Counted from the stretch's first letter, positions 8,444 through 16,319 are shown. The stretch is 23,958 nucleotides of DNA from JBOFSR01 sp051651645 (GCA_051651645.1 JBOFSR010000125.1:1-23958), one strand, 5' to 3'. A program made the numbers and translations. The notes: generated from the sequence alone by a model not told the origin.

Positions 8444-8472
8444 TTTACAAAGCATTTTTTTTCTGTTATATT
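8444..8472 (+). promoter_or_regulatory. Predicted promoter of the lolCDE operon
   Basis: TTTACA (8444-8449), a 17-base spacer and TATATT (8467-8472) are preceded by TG at 8464-8465, giving an extended -10 element. Transcription would start near 8479, leaving a leader of about 68 bases. It lies in the divergent gap between the copy B barrel gene and lolC. Confidence 0.55.
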
Positions 8473-8546
8473 TTCAACCATTGATCAGCGTTTTGAGGTC
8501 AAAAAACTATAGACTCGTCAATTTTCTTAAAACTTAAGGACTTTAT

Positions 8547-9842
8547 TTGAACTTTTCTTCTCAGCTTTCATGGATTTTTTTTGTCTCACGGCGCTTCGCT
8601 CTCATTGATAGTCGAGGAAAAACAGCCCTGACAACTTTTCTTGCATCACTGGGAATTGGCTTTGGCGTCATGACGCTCATCGTCACAATTTCCGTGATGA
8701 ATGGCTTTCAAATTGGCTACATAAAAAATATCTTAGAAGTTAGCTCCTATCATATTCGTGCAAAAAATCTTTCACCTGAGGATTTACAAACACTTGCCGA
8801 CCATGAAATCCTACAAAAAAATATTTCATCAATCACTCCCTTTTATGACGCACAAGCCCTCATTGTTTCGGACAGTAAAAGCCAGCAAGGAGCGTTAATT
8901 CGAGCGTTGCCGCAAAATGTGCTAGAAAAAGATGCTGCGTTTAAGGCACAAGTGAATATGAGAGGTGGCACTTTTGACTTAAGCGATCCATCTTTTATCG
9001 TAATCGGCAATGATTTAGCGTATTTATTAGGGGCAAGAGTTGGCGATGAAGTCTCTCTGTTTGCACTTTCTGGAAATCAGGAGGTTGAATTATTTTCTGA
9101 CGACCGAACCTTCGTCATCACGGGTATTTTTTCAACAGGCTATAATGAAATCAACGCGACCTTTGCCTTTGTCTCTGATCAAAACACCGAAAAACTTTTT
9201 GGCGTAAGTGCAATGCCAACAGTGGGAATAAAACTGTTTGATTTTACTACGGACATGAGAACCATCAATGTGCTAAAAGGGATTTTTCCTCACGCAGAAT
9301 TTGAGTCATGGCAAAGCTACAATCGTTCATTTTTTGGAGCCTTACGAGTTGAAAAAAACACGCTTTTTCTTCTCGTTTTTTTAATTTTTATAGTCGTTGG
9401 CGTAAATATTTACAATGCAATGCGGCGAATCGTTTATGAGCGAAAAGAAGAAATCTGTGCCTTGTCCGCGCTGGGGGCAAAAAAATCAGAGGTGCAATTT
9501 GTTTTTATTCTGCAAGGATTTTTAGTCGGACTATGCGGAACACTTCCTGGCGTTTTATTCGGCCTACTCATCTGCATAAAAATTGATCTCATTTTTGTCT
9601 TTTTCTCACAAATCAGCTACGACGTGCAATATTTTTTAACTATGCTTTTTAACCCAGAAAATATTATGTACTTGCAAAAAAATCTAACCTTTTTATATTT
9701 TTCAAAAATTCCAGCACTGATAATTTATTCAGAAGTTTTATTTATTTCATTGTTTGGCATTTTTTCAAGTCTGCTTGCCGCATGGATGGCAAGCACCAGC
9801 ATTTTACGTTTATCGATTGCGGAGGTTTTGCGAGATGAATAA
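8547..9842 (+). CDS. lolC: Lipoprotein-releasing ABC transporter permease (LolC type)
   Basis: This is one of two permeases of the LolCDE complex, which extracts lipoproteins from the inner membrane for transfer outward. It has 431 residues. A first helix (about 28-52, ending in TISVMNGFQ) is followed by a large periplasmic domain (53-268) and then three helices (about 271-292, 317-345, 390-415), which is the LolC/LolE/MacB layout. The cytoplasmic loop RKEEICALSALGAKKSEV (299-316) is the usual contact with the ATPase. The start is TTG at 8547, six bases after AAGGA (8536-8540); no in-frame ATG fits the family's N-terminus as well. It overlaps lolD by eight bases. LolC versus LolE cannot be decided by eye. 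Confidence 0.88.
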   Translation: MNFSSQLSWIFFVSRRFALIDSRGKTALTTFLASLGIGFGVMTLIVTISVMNGFQIGYIKNILEVSSYHIRAKNLSPEDLQTLADHEILQKNISSITPFYDAQALIVSDSKSQQGALIRALPQNVLEKDAAFKAQVNMRGGTFDLSDPSFIVIGNDLAYLLGARVGDEVSLFALSGNQEVELFSDDRTFVITGIFSTGYNEINATFAFVSDQNTEKLFGVSAMPTVGIKLFDFTTDMRTINVLKGIFPHAEFESWQSYNRSFFGALRVEKNTLFLLVFLIFIVVGVNIYNAMRRIVYERKEEICALSALGAKKSEVQFVFILQGFLVGLCGTLPGVLFGLLICIKIDLIFVFFSQISYDVQYFLTMLFNPENIMYLQKNLTFLYFSKIPALIIYSEVLFISLFGIFSSLLAAWMASTSILRLSIAEVLRDE

Positions 9843-10515
9843 TGCGATTGTAAAAATAGAAAAATTACAAAAATCATATTTTACCGCGAGTGAAAAACTC
9901 GTTATACTAAATGATCTTGATTTAGAAATTCCGTTTGAGAAAAAAATCATCATTACAGGAGAAAGCGGTTGCGGAAAAAGCACGCTTTTGAATATTATTG
10001 CAGGCCTCGATTCAATAAGTGCAGGAAGCGTAATGGCAAAGACTTATCAAATCGACAAAATGAATGAAACCCAAATTTCTGATTACCGAACACATTTTTT
10101 GGGATTAATTTTTCAGTTTCACTACTTGCTCAAAGATTTTTCAGCCTTGGAGAATATACTTTTGCCTGCCTTGATTTCTGGCGTTAGCAAAAAAGAGGCA
10201 ACGCAAAGAGCAAAACAATTGATTGCTGATGTTGGCCATGAAAATCGCTCAACTCACTTGCCATCAGAGCTTTCTGGAGGGGAGAGACAAAGAATTGCCG
10301 TTGCCCGCTCATTAATCAATAATCCAGAATTAATTTTAGCCGATGAGCCAACAGGAAATCTTGATCCGCAAAATGCAGCAAGCGTAAGCGATTTGCTTTT
10401 TTCAATGGTCGATCAATACAAAAAAACTTTGATTTTGGTAACGCATGACCGCGAGCTTGCAAAAAAAGGGGATGTCTGTTATCGCCTCCAAAATGGAAAA
10501 TTGGTACTCGCATGA
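9835..10515 (+). CDS. lolD: LolD, lipoprotein-releasing ABC transporter ATPase
   Basis: This ATP-binding subunit powers lipoprotein extraction by LolCDE at the inner membrane. Counting from the ATG at 9835 it has 226 residues, close to the usual length of about 230. It shows Walker A GESGCGKST (42-50), the Q-loop FQFHYLL (93-99), signature LSGGERQR (146-153), Walker B LILADEP (166-172) with Glu 171, and the switch His 204 in VTHD. The frame is open further upstream to 9754, but that stretch is lolC coding sequence. A GGAGG at 9821-9825 and the family N-terminus support 9835. It overlaps lolC by eight bases and lolE by four, so the three are translationally coupled. Confidence 0.95.
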   Translation: MNNAIVKIEKLQKSYFTASEKLVILNDLDLEIPFEKKIIITGESGCGKSTLLNIIAGLDSISAGSVMAKTYQIDKMNETQISDYRTHFLGLIFQFHYLLKDFSALENILLPALISGVSKKEATQRAKQLIADVGHENRSTHLPSELSGGERQRIAVARSLINNPELILADEPTGNLDPQNAASVSDLLFSMVDQYKKTLILVTHDRELAKKGDVCYRLQNGKLVLA

Positions 10516-11846
10516 CACTTTTTTCTTCTATTAAAATAGCATGGCGTTTTCTTTTTGGGTACTCTTTCAAGGGGATTTTCAGACGATCCACCTCAAACGC
10601 ACGCAAAAGTCTTTTGGGGGCAATTTTTGGCATTGGCCTGAGCCTCATTCCGCTCATCGTTGTAATAATTGTGGCCAATGGCATGATTTCAGGCATTACC
10701 GCTCGCATTGTAGAATTGTCAAGCTATCATGTGCAAGTTGTAATTCCCAGAAGCTCCCAATTATCCGATGCAACCGAAGTCAAACAGGACTTACTCAACC
10801 TAAGCGACGTTACCAATGTATTTTTTGAAATTCAAGGCGTTGGGCTTGCTGCAGGAAAAACGGCACGCTCAGGCGTAACAATTCGTGGCGTAGAAGACAG
10901 CCTTTTTGATAAAAATCCTGCATTCCGCGATTTATTTTCAATTTCAAGCGGAAAACTTTTATTTGATGGCAGCAATTCCGTAGTTGTGGGCAAAAAACTT
11001 GCCGAAACCTTGGAGCTTGCCATTGGCGATACGATGCGAGTTATCACCACTCAGATGGCAGAAAACCAAAAATTAATTCCAAAGATTTCTCGATTCACCG
11101 TTGTAGGAATTGCCTCTTCTGGCTATCAAGAACTTGATGCACTGTGGGCCTTTATTCCCTTTGAAACGGCTATCAATTTATTTTCACGGGAAGCAGCTCA
11201 TTTATTTTTAGGCGTTCAAACAAATGACGCATATTCCAATAAGTTCCCTTCAACAGTACGTTTAATTGATGCCGCCACTCCGACCAACTATCGTGTTTTA
11301 GACTGGCAGAAATTACACGCATCGCAATACGAAAATCTAAAAACGACAAAGGCCTTGCTGATTTTAATCATGTTTTTAATTTTATTAGTCGCAAGTGTCA
11401 ATATTTCATCGGCACTCATCATGCTCATCATGGAAAAGCGAAAAGAAATTGCAATTCTTAAAAGCGTCGGTGCAACTCCACAAGGAATTTCCGTGCTTTT
11501 CATTTTCACAGGGTGCTTTACAGGCTTTTGCGGTATCGTGCTGGGCGTTCCGTTAGGGCTTTTTTTTGGCATAAATATTAATTTTTTCATACAAAATATG
11601 GAAAAAATGCTTAACTTTTTAACTCAGAGTTTATATACTATATTTTATGCACATTCGGAAAATCAATTTTTGCCGATTCAGCTTTTGGATCCAACATATT
11701 ATTTAGAAACAATTCCGATTGTCATTTCAGCAAGTGATATTTTACTCATTGCAGGGGGAACGCTTTTTTTATCGATTGTTGTTTCATTTTTTCCTGCAAT
11801 GCGTGCAGGAAAGGAAAAACCGCTTGTTGCCTTACAAAAATATTAA
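10512..11846 (+). CDS. lolE: Lipoprotein-releasing ABC transporter permease (LolE type)
   Basis: This is the second permease of the LolCDE complex, 444 residues, with the same layout as the permease at 8547-9842. There is a first helix (about 33-58, ending IIVANGMISG), then a periplasmic domain, then three C-terminal helices. The ATPase-contacting loop MEKRKEIAILKSVGATPQGI follows the second helix. The start ATG overlaps the lolD TGA (ATGA). The two permeases differ throughout, which suggests a LolC/LolE heterodimer and not a recent duplication. Assigning this one as LolE rests on gene order only. Confidence 0.88.
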   Translation: MTLFSSIKIAWRFLFGYSFKGIFRRSTSNARKSLLGAIFGIGLSLIPLIVVIIVANGMISGITARIVELSSYHVQVVIPRSSQLSDATEVKQDLLNLSDVTNVFFEIQGVGLAAGKTARSGVTIRGVEDSLFDKNPAFRDLFSISSGKLLFDGSNSVVVGKKLAETLELAIGDTMRVITTQMAENQKLIPKISRFTVVGIASSGYQELDALWAFIPFETAINLFSREAAHLFLGVQTNDAYSNKFPSTVRLIDAATPTNYRVLDWQKLHASQYENLKTTKALLILIMFLILLVASVNISSALIMLIMEKRKEIAILKSVGATPQGISVLFIFTGCFTGFCGIVLGVPLGLFFGININFFIQNMEKMLNFLTQSLYTIFYAHSENQFLPIQLLDPTYYLETIPIVISASDILLIAGGTLFLSIVVSFFPAMRAGKEKPLVALQKY

Positions 11847-11855
11847 GGATGAATG

Positions 11856-12404
11856 ATGAAATGTGAGTTATGCGGCGTCAATGAGGCCGTCCTCTATGTT
11901 CAACAAATGAACAAAAACGAAATGAAAACTTTTCACTTATGTATAAATTGCCTCAAAGAAAGAGGGATTTCGCCGTTTGATACAAGCCACGGTGTTGTCT
12001 CTTCATTAAATAATCTGATTAGTGAAATCACTCAGTTAAAATCCTCTGTTGCACAAAACTCCCCCGTTTGCCCCGTGTGTGCCGAAAATCTTTACACGAT
12101 TATGCATGAAAAACGCTGCGGCTGCCCTGAGTGCTACACAGCCTTTAAGACAGAAATCACCGATCTTTTGCAAAAAGAAAAAATCACACGCAATTACACA
12201 GGTCTATATAAAGGGGATTTGCCAAAAAAACTTCCCGCCTTTCGCTCAATTTTGACAGATAGAATGACGTTTCACAAAAAACTTGAGCAAGCAGTTGCAA
12301 ACGAAAATTATGAACAAGCAGCCATATACCGTGATCGCTTAAAAGCCCTTGAAACGCAGCCCTTAGACGGGGATTTTTCTGTTTGGAATACAAGCGATGA
12401 CTAG
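11856..12404 (+). CDS. mcsA: McsA-like zinc-finger protein with a UVR motif
   Basis: In Firmicutes McsA binds zinc and activates the protein-arginine kinase McsB. Two adjacent ATGs begin the frame. The second (11856) is chosen because it lies six bases after AAGGA (11845-11849), against three for the first. The 182-residue protein has CELC (3-6), CINC (29-32), CPVC (72-75) and CPEC (90-93), the spacing expected for paired zinc sites. A C-terminal UVR motif (about 138-166) contains HKKLEQAVANENYEQAAIYR. It lies seven to ten bases after lolE and overlaps mcsB by eight bases, so it is the fourth gene of one transcript. No CtsR or ClpC gene adjoins it, unlike the classic Bacillus operon. Confidence 0.85.
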   Translation: MKCELCGVNEAVLYVQQMNKNEMKTFHLCINCLKERGISPFDTSHGVVSSLNNLISEITQLKSSVAQNSPVCPVCAENLYTIMHEKRCGCPECYTAFKTEITDLLQKEKITRNYTGLYKGDLPKKLPAFRSILTDRMTFHKKLEQAVANENYEQAAIYRDRLKALETQPLDGDFSVWNTSDD

Positions 12405-13497
12405 CGGAGAACACTCAAAGGACGCGTGGTATTCATACGCAGGCAAAAAAAACGATATTGTAATTTCATCACGCATTCGCTTTGCACGAAATCTTGCAAA
12501 CTTCCCTTTTCCGCTTCGCATAAAAAATGCGGATGAGGGATCTCGCATTCAATCGCTGGTTTTTGACGCCTTTTCTAAAATGGAAAATCCTGATTTTTAT
12601 CAAGCACTAAGCACATCAAATTTGGACAAACTGGGGCAAGATATTTTAATTGAGCGCGGAGTGCTGGCTCCTAAACAAAAAGATTTACAATGGATTGGCG
12701 TTGTTGTTCGCCTTGACGGAAAGCTCTCTTGCACCATTAATAGCATTGACCACGTACGTCTTTCAGCCTTTGCCGCGGGATTGAATTTTGAAAGCATTTT
12801 AACAGAGCTTAAAACGATTGATAATAAAATGCAGGATATGTTGCAATTTGCTGCCAGTAATGAGTTTGGCTATTTAACGGCGAATCACCGCGACCTTGGT
12901 AGCGGCATGAAAATCTCTGCCATTTTGCACCTCCCCGCAATCACGCACATGCAACTAATGGATCAGCTTTTTTCAAAGCTTCAACAAGAAGATCACTGTA
13001 AAATTGATCCGTTTTTTGATAAACGAGAGCATAGCCAGCGAGATTTTAGCAATTACTATCTTTTGAGCAATACCAACTCTTTTTCTGGGACGGAACAAGA
13101 CCAATGTGCAGCCCTCCAAGAAGTGATTGAGCATCTTTGTGCGGTGGAGAGGGGGGCAAGTGCGAATATTATGGAGACAAATCAGACCAAGCTTAAAGAC
13201 ATTGTTTTGCGCTCAATTGCCTTATTAAAATTTAATCGATTCATTGAATACCGTGAAGGTGTCGATTTGATTTCAAAAATAAAATGGGGCGTCAATGCAG
13301 GGCTTGTTCGTGGCGTCAATCATACAACATTGACGGAGCTCCTTTTTCGAACCCAAAATGCACATCTTGCCTTTGTAATTAAAACAGGCGGATTCAATTT
13401 TCCCCTAGACATCACCGATGAAGCAGAAAAAATCCTGCGACTCAGAAGCCTCATTCTACAAGAAAGCCTTGAAAAAATTGAATTCTTTGAAGGCTAG
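12397..13497 (+). CDS. mcsB: McsB-like guanido phosphotransferase with a degenerate active site
   Basis: The 366 residues align along the length of McsB, which in Firmicutes phosphorylates arginines to mark proteins for ClpCP. The ATP-phosphate-binding SSRIRFARN (24-32) is intact, as are Arg 121 and the SNTNSFSGTEQD segment (224-235). Two conserved elements are not. The catalytic loop NEEDH reads NSIDH (115-119), losing both glutamates. The arginine of the RAxVMxHLP block is lysine 172 (MKISAILHLP, 171-180). The C-terminal RDxxRA phosphoarginine-recognition motif is also not evident. It may therefore have altered activity or be a non-catalytic partner of McsA. The start overlaps the mcsA end and its ribosome-binding site is weak. 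Family assignment is firm, activity uncertain. Confidence 0.85.
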   Translation: MTSGEHSKDAWYSYAGKKNDIVISSRIRFARNLANFPFPLRIKNADEGSRIQSLVFDAFSKMENPDFYQALSTSNLDKLGQDILIERGVLAPKQKDLQWIGVVVRLDGKLSCTINSIDHVRLSAFAAGLNFESILTELKTIDNKMQDMLQFAASNEFGYLTANHRDLGSGMKISAILHLPAITHMQLMDQLFSKLQQEDHCKIDPFFDKREHSQRDFSNYYLLSNTNSFSGTEQDQCAALQEVIEHLCAVERGASANIMETNQTKLKDIVLRSIALLKFNRFIEYREGVDLISKIKWGVNAGLVRGVNHTTLTELLFRTQNAHLAFVIKTGGFNFPLDITDEAEKILRLRSLILQESLEKIEFFEG

Positions 13498-13513
13498 ATA
13501 TCCATAAAATAAA

Positions 13514-13546
13514 AAACTGAAAGCACCTTGTACGCACTTTCAGTTT
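13514..13546 (-). terminator. Rho-independent terminator for the leftward 96-residue membrane gene
   Basis: A perfect 10-bp stem AAACTGAAAG/CTTTCAGTTT (13514-13523 and 13537-13546) has a 13-base loop. On the minus strand it is followed by a T-rich tail (TTTATTTTAT). It is about 140 bases past that gene's stop. On the plus strand it has only the short TTT of its own stem. Confidence 0.6.
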
Positions 13547-13573
13547 AAGAAGATGATTTTACATCTTTTGAAC

Positions 13574-13610
13574 ACATCGCCATCTGGATGTCTTTACTGG
13601 CGATGTTTTT
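13574..13610 (+). terminator. Rho-independent terminator for the lolCDE-mcsAB transcript
   Basis: A perfect 9-bp GC-containing stem ACATCGCCA/TGGCGATGT (13574-13582 and 13598-13606) with a 15-base loop runs into TTTTT (13606-13610). It is the better plus-strand terminator after mcsB. Confidence 0.65.
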
Positions 13611-13684
13611 AAAGTATCGGAGTCTTACAAAAAAAATTAAGAGTAAAACTAATAAAGACTTGTCATTTTAAAAGAAAGATGGCT

Positions 13685-13975
13685 TTAGCTGTAGTTATTC
13701 AACAACTTTGATGCAAAAGCTGCAATAAAGAGTGTTGAAATTACAATTGAAAAACTCAGCGATATTATAGGAATATCATCAAAAATGAGTATATCGGTAA
13801 GAATTTTTAATTGAATAAGCACTTCAAAAATAGTATTTGCAAAAGAAAGCACGAAACCTGCAATCATGCAAAGCCAAGAAAACTCACGTGTTTGAGGACG
13901 TAACAAAAGTGCCAAAAAGACAATAATTGAATGAAACGTAAGATTTACGGCAATAAAGAATAATTCACTTTTCAC
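13685..13975 (-). CDS. Small three-helix membrane protein of unknown function
   Basis: The frame is open upstream to 14149. The GTG at 13975 is chosen because AGGAGG lies seven bases before it and because the upstream extension is Cys-rich and unlike a real N-terminus. The resulting 96-residue protein starts MKSELFFIAVNL and has three hydrophobic segments (about 4-25, 32-52, 66-90). The middle and last are separated by a short acidic turn (FDDIP), and the tail is KLLNNYS. It has no cysteine pair, catalytic motif or signal-peptide cleavage site. It is monocistronic, convergent with mcsB and divergent from the EF-G gene, with its own promoter and terminator. The family was not recognised. Confidence 0.6.
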   Translation of the reverse strand: MKSELFFIAVNLTFHSIIVFLALLLRPQTREFSWLCMIAGFVLSFANTIFEVLIQLKILTDILIFDDIPIISLSFSIVISTLFIAAFASKLLNNYS

Positions 13976-14010
13976 AATTTTACCTCCTAGCAAAGATTTA
14001 CTTCTTAAAA

Positions 14011-14039
14011 ATACTACTACATGAATGAAGATTGTACAA
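14011..14039 (-). promoter_or_regulatory. Predicted promoter of the 96-residue membrane protein gene
   Basis: On the minus strand TTGTAC (14039..14034), a 17-base spacer and TAGTAT (14016..14011) would start transcription near 14004, about 29 bases before the GTG start. Neither box is perfect, but spacing and position fit. Confidence 0.4.
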
Positions 14040-14048
14040 GAGTCTTGT
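14036..14048. promoter_or_regulatory. Operator-like palindrome overlapping a -35 box
   Basis: ACAAGA-G-TCTTGT is a perfect inverted repeat. It covers part of the predicted -35 box of the 96-residue membrane protein gene, a position where a bound protein would block RNA polymerase. No cognate regulator was recognised. Confidence 0.35.
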
Positions 14049-14092
14049 CTTTTTTGCTTTATCCCCAGCAGAAAAAGCGAGCAGCAACAGCA

Positions 14093-14121
14093 TTGAAATA
14101 TTTTACAAAGTAGAGTAAACT
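14093..14121 (+). promoter_or_regulatory. Possible promoter of the EF-G gene
   Basis: TTGAAA (14093-14098), 17 bases and TAAACT (14116-14121) would start transcription near 14128, where a tandem 10-mer begins. The -10 box matches the consensus at only four positions. Confidence 0.35.
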
Positions 14122-14127
14122 GGCTTG

Positions 14128-14147
14128 CAGTGCTAATCAGTGCTAAC
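14128..14147 (+). repeat. Tandem 10-bp direct repeat in the EF-G leader
   Basis: CAGTGCTAAT (14128-14137) is followed immediately by CAGTGCTAAC (14138-14147), one full DNA turn apart. It lies just after the predicted -10 box. Confidence 0.5.
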
Positions 14148-14156
14148 ACAAGATGT

Positions 14157-14177
14157 TTGCATACCTAAAGGATGCAA
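14157..14177 (+). promoter_or_regulatory. Leader hairpin upstream of the EF-G start
   Basis: TTGCAT (14157-14162) pairs with ATGCAA (14172-14177). With one bulged A, CC/GG can extend the stem to leave a four-base TAAA loop. It ends 14 bases before the AGGGAG ribosome-binding site (14192-14197), so it could influence translation initiation. It has no T run. Confidence 0.35.
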
Positions 14178-14202
14178 GCTATCAACTTCTTAGGGAGAAA
14201 AC

Positions 14203-16236
14203 ATGACGGACTTAAAGAATATGCGAAATATTGGGATTATGGCTCATGTTGATGCAGGCAAAACAACCACATCAGAGCGCATTCTTTTTTACACAGGAAA
14301 AATTCATCGCATTGGTGAAATTGATGACGGCGCTGCAACAATGGATTGGATGCAACAAGAGCAAGAACGAGGCATTACTATTCAAAGTGCCGCAACAACA
14401 ACATATTGGAAAGATCATCAAATCAATTTAATCGACACTCCAGGCCATGTAGACTTTACCGCAGAAGTTGAGCGCTCACTGCGCGTGCTTGACGGAGCAA
14501 TTGCCGTATTGTGTGCCGTCGGCGGAGTGCAGCCGCAAACAGAAACAGTTTGGCAACAGGCAGATAATTATCACGTGCCCCGTTTGTGCTTTATAAATAA
14601 AATGGACAGAATTGGGGCGGACTTTTTTACCGTCCTATCGGATGTAACCGAAAAGTTTGGCAGCCGTTGCATTGCCATGCAAATTCCCATTGGCAAAGAA
14701 AGTAATTTTGAAGGCGTAATTGACTTACTCACCATGAAAGAAATCCGCTTTGACCCACAAACCGAGGGCGAAAAGCTGATTATAAGCGATATTGGCGAAA
14801 ACCGATTAGAAGAAGCTGCCCTATGGCATGAAAAAATGATTGATGAGATATCCTCCTTTAGTGATCAAATTGCAGAGCTTTTTTTAATGGGAGAGGAGAT
14901 TCCTCTTGAGTTACTCAAATCAGAGATTCGCAAAGGAACGATTAATCAAAGCTTTATTCCTTTTTTTTGTGGTGCATCTCGGCGGAATATGGGCGTTCAA
15001 CCCTTAATCGATGCCGTTATCGACTACCTACCCGCCCCAGATGAAGTGCCTGCAACGATTGGCTTTCATACAAAAAAAGAGGAATCCGTGAGCATTCCTT
15101 GCACAGCTAGCTCAACAACGCCACTGGGCTTAGTCTTTAAGATACAATATGATAAGGATGCAGGATCTTTGTGCTATGTGCGCATGTATTCGGGCAAAAT
15201 AAAAACAGGCGAGCAAGTATTTAATATAGGAAAAAAGAAAAAAGAGCGGGCAAATCGTATTTTGCGCATGCATTCAAATAAAAGCGAGGCAATGGATAGC
15301 GTGAGTGCTGGAGACATTGCGGTATTTGTAGGACTAAAGCTTGCACAAACAGGCGACACTATTGGTAGCGAAGGCATGCCCATCCTCCTTGAAAACATGC
15401 ATTTTCCAGAGCCTGTAATTTCAGTTGCCATTGAGCCTGAAACACTCTCTGACAGAGACAAACTCAAAGAAACACTTGAGATACTTTCTAAAGAGGATCC
15501 AACTTTTTCAAGCCGTGAAGATGCGGAGACTGGGCAAGTTATTATCTCTGGAATGGGCGAGTTGCACCTTGATGTACTAGCCCAGCGAATGAAGGATGAC
15601 TTTAAGGTTGCCGCCCGTATTGGAGCACCGCAAGTAACCTACAGAGAGTCAATTTCACAAAGTGCTGAGCATACAGAAAGCTTTTCACGCATGCTTGGAG
15701 GCAAAGAAAACGCTGCTGAGCTTACCCTCAAGGTTGAAAAGCGAGAGCAAGGCTGTGCAAATCTTTATTCAAGTACCGCAAAAACACACGGCGTTCCAGA
15801 AGCTATTCTTGATGCAATAAAAAATGGTGTAGAAACATCGTTCTTGTCAGGCATTCAATTTGGGTATCCCTGTACCGATATGAGCATTACGCTTACAAAC
15901 CTCAAATACGATGAGCTAACATCAACGCCTTTTGCATTTGAAGCCTGTGCAGTTGCAGCCTTTGACCATGTGTGTAATAAAGCGGTACCGCAATTACTTG
16001 AGCCTGTAATGAAGGTAGCTATTTTATCACCAAAAGAATTTGTGGGCGATGTAATGAGCCAAGTTACTCAGCGAGGCGGATTGATTTCAAACCTTGAATC
16101 AAAACCTGCAACTGAAGTTATTCACGCCCAGGCACCGATGGCAAAGATGTTTGGTTTTTCAACAAGCCTGCGTTCAGTAAGCCAAGGAAGAGCCAGCTTT
16201 AGCATGGAGTTTAGTCACTTTCAGCCAAAGACATAA
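14203..16236 (+). CDS. fusA: Elongation factor G-family GTPase (variant)
   Basis: EF-G drives ribosomal translocation, and second copies may serve recycling or other roles. This 677-residue protein has all GTPase motifs: AHVDAGKT (14-21), RGITI (56-60), DTPGH (78-82), NKMD (132-135) and GAS (257-259). Domain II, domain III (VIISGMGELHLDV, 446-458), domain IV and domain V (GDVMSQVTQRGG, FGFSTSLRSVSQGRASF) follow. Domain IV departs from the standard. The usual GGRGQYGHV is GGKENAAEL (499-507), and the tip sequence HDVDSSE is replaced around NLKYDELTST (566-575). It is therefore probably a spirochaetal EF-G paralogue, not the main translocase. The start follows AGGGAG with a 5-base spacer. It stands alone with its own leader, and no terminator is visible before lexA. 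Confidence 0.88.
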   Translation: MTDLKNMRNIGIMAHVDAGKTTTSERILFYTGKIHRIGEIDDGAATMDWMQQEQERGITIQSAATTTYWKDHQINLIDTPGHVDFTAEVERSLRVLDGAIAVLCAVGGVQPQTETVWQQADNYHVPRLCFINKMDRIGADFFTVLSDVTEKFGSRCIAMQIPIGKESNFEGVIDLLTMKEIRFDPQTEGEKLIISDIGENRLEEAALWHEKMIDEISSFSDQIAELFLMGEEIPLELLKSEIRKGTINQSFIPFFCGASRRNMGVQPLIDAVIDYLPAPDEVPATIGFHTKKEESVSIPCTASSTTPLGLVFKIQYDKDAGSLCYVRMYSGKIKTGEQVFNIGKKKKERANRILRMHSNKSEAMDSVSAGDIAVFVGLKLAQTGDTIGSEGMPILLENMHFPEPVISVAIEPETLSDRDKLKETLEILSKEDPTFSSREDAETGQVIISGMGELHLDVLAQRMKDDFKVAARIGAPQVTYRESISQSAEHTESFSRMLGGKENAAELTLKVEKREQGCANLYSSTAKTHGVPEAILDAIKNGVETSFLSGIQFGYPCTDMSITLTNLKYDELTSTPFAFEACAVAAFDHVCNKAVPQLLEPVMKVAILSPKEFVGDVMSQVTQRGGLISNLESKPATEVIHAQAPMAKMFGFSTSLRSVSQGRASFSMEFSHFQPKT

Positions 16237-16283
16237 GCAAAACCAAGGTCAAAATGCACGGGATGATATACGGCAGTTAGTTC

Positions 16284-16313
16284 TTGCATAAAACACTTTT
16301 GTTGTGATACACT
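16284..16313 (+). promoter_or_regulatory. Predicted lexA promoter giving a leaderless mRNA
   Basis: TTGCAT (16284-16289), an 18-base spacer and TACACT (16308-16313) end only six pyrimidines before the lexA ATG (16320). There is no Shine-Dalgarno in between. The layout matches the rnfC promoter. No obvious LexA operator palindrome is seen in the region. Confidence 0.5.
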
Positions 16314-16319
16314 CTTTTT

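Noticed and set aside
9754..9834. Upstream ATG for lolD
   Set aside because: It lies inside lolC coding sequence and would add 27 residues with no match to the LolD N-terminus.
14036..14055. Intrinsic terminator formed by the palindrome and following T run on the plus strand
   Set aside because: The stem is five pairs with a three-base loop and no plus-strand gene lies just upstream, so an operator-like role is more plausible.
13976..14149. N-terminal extension of the 96-residue membrane protein to residue 154
   Set aside because: The extension has no ribosome-binding site, covers the predicted promoter and encodes an unlikely CCCC-containing stretch. The GTG at 13975 follows AGGAGG.
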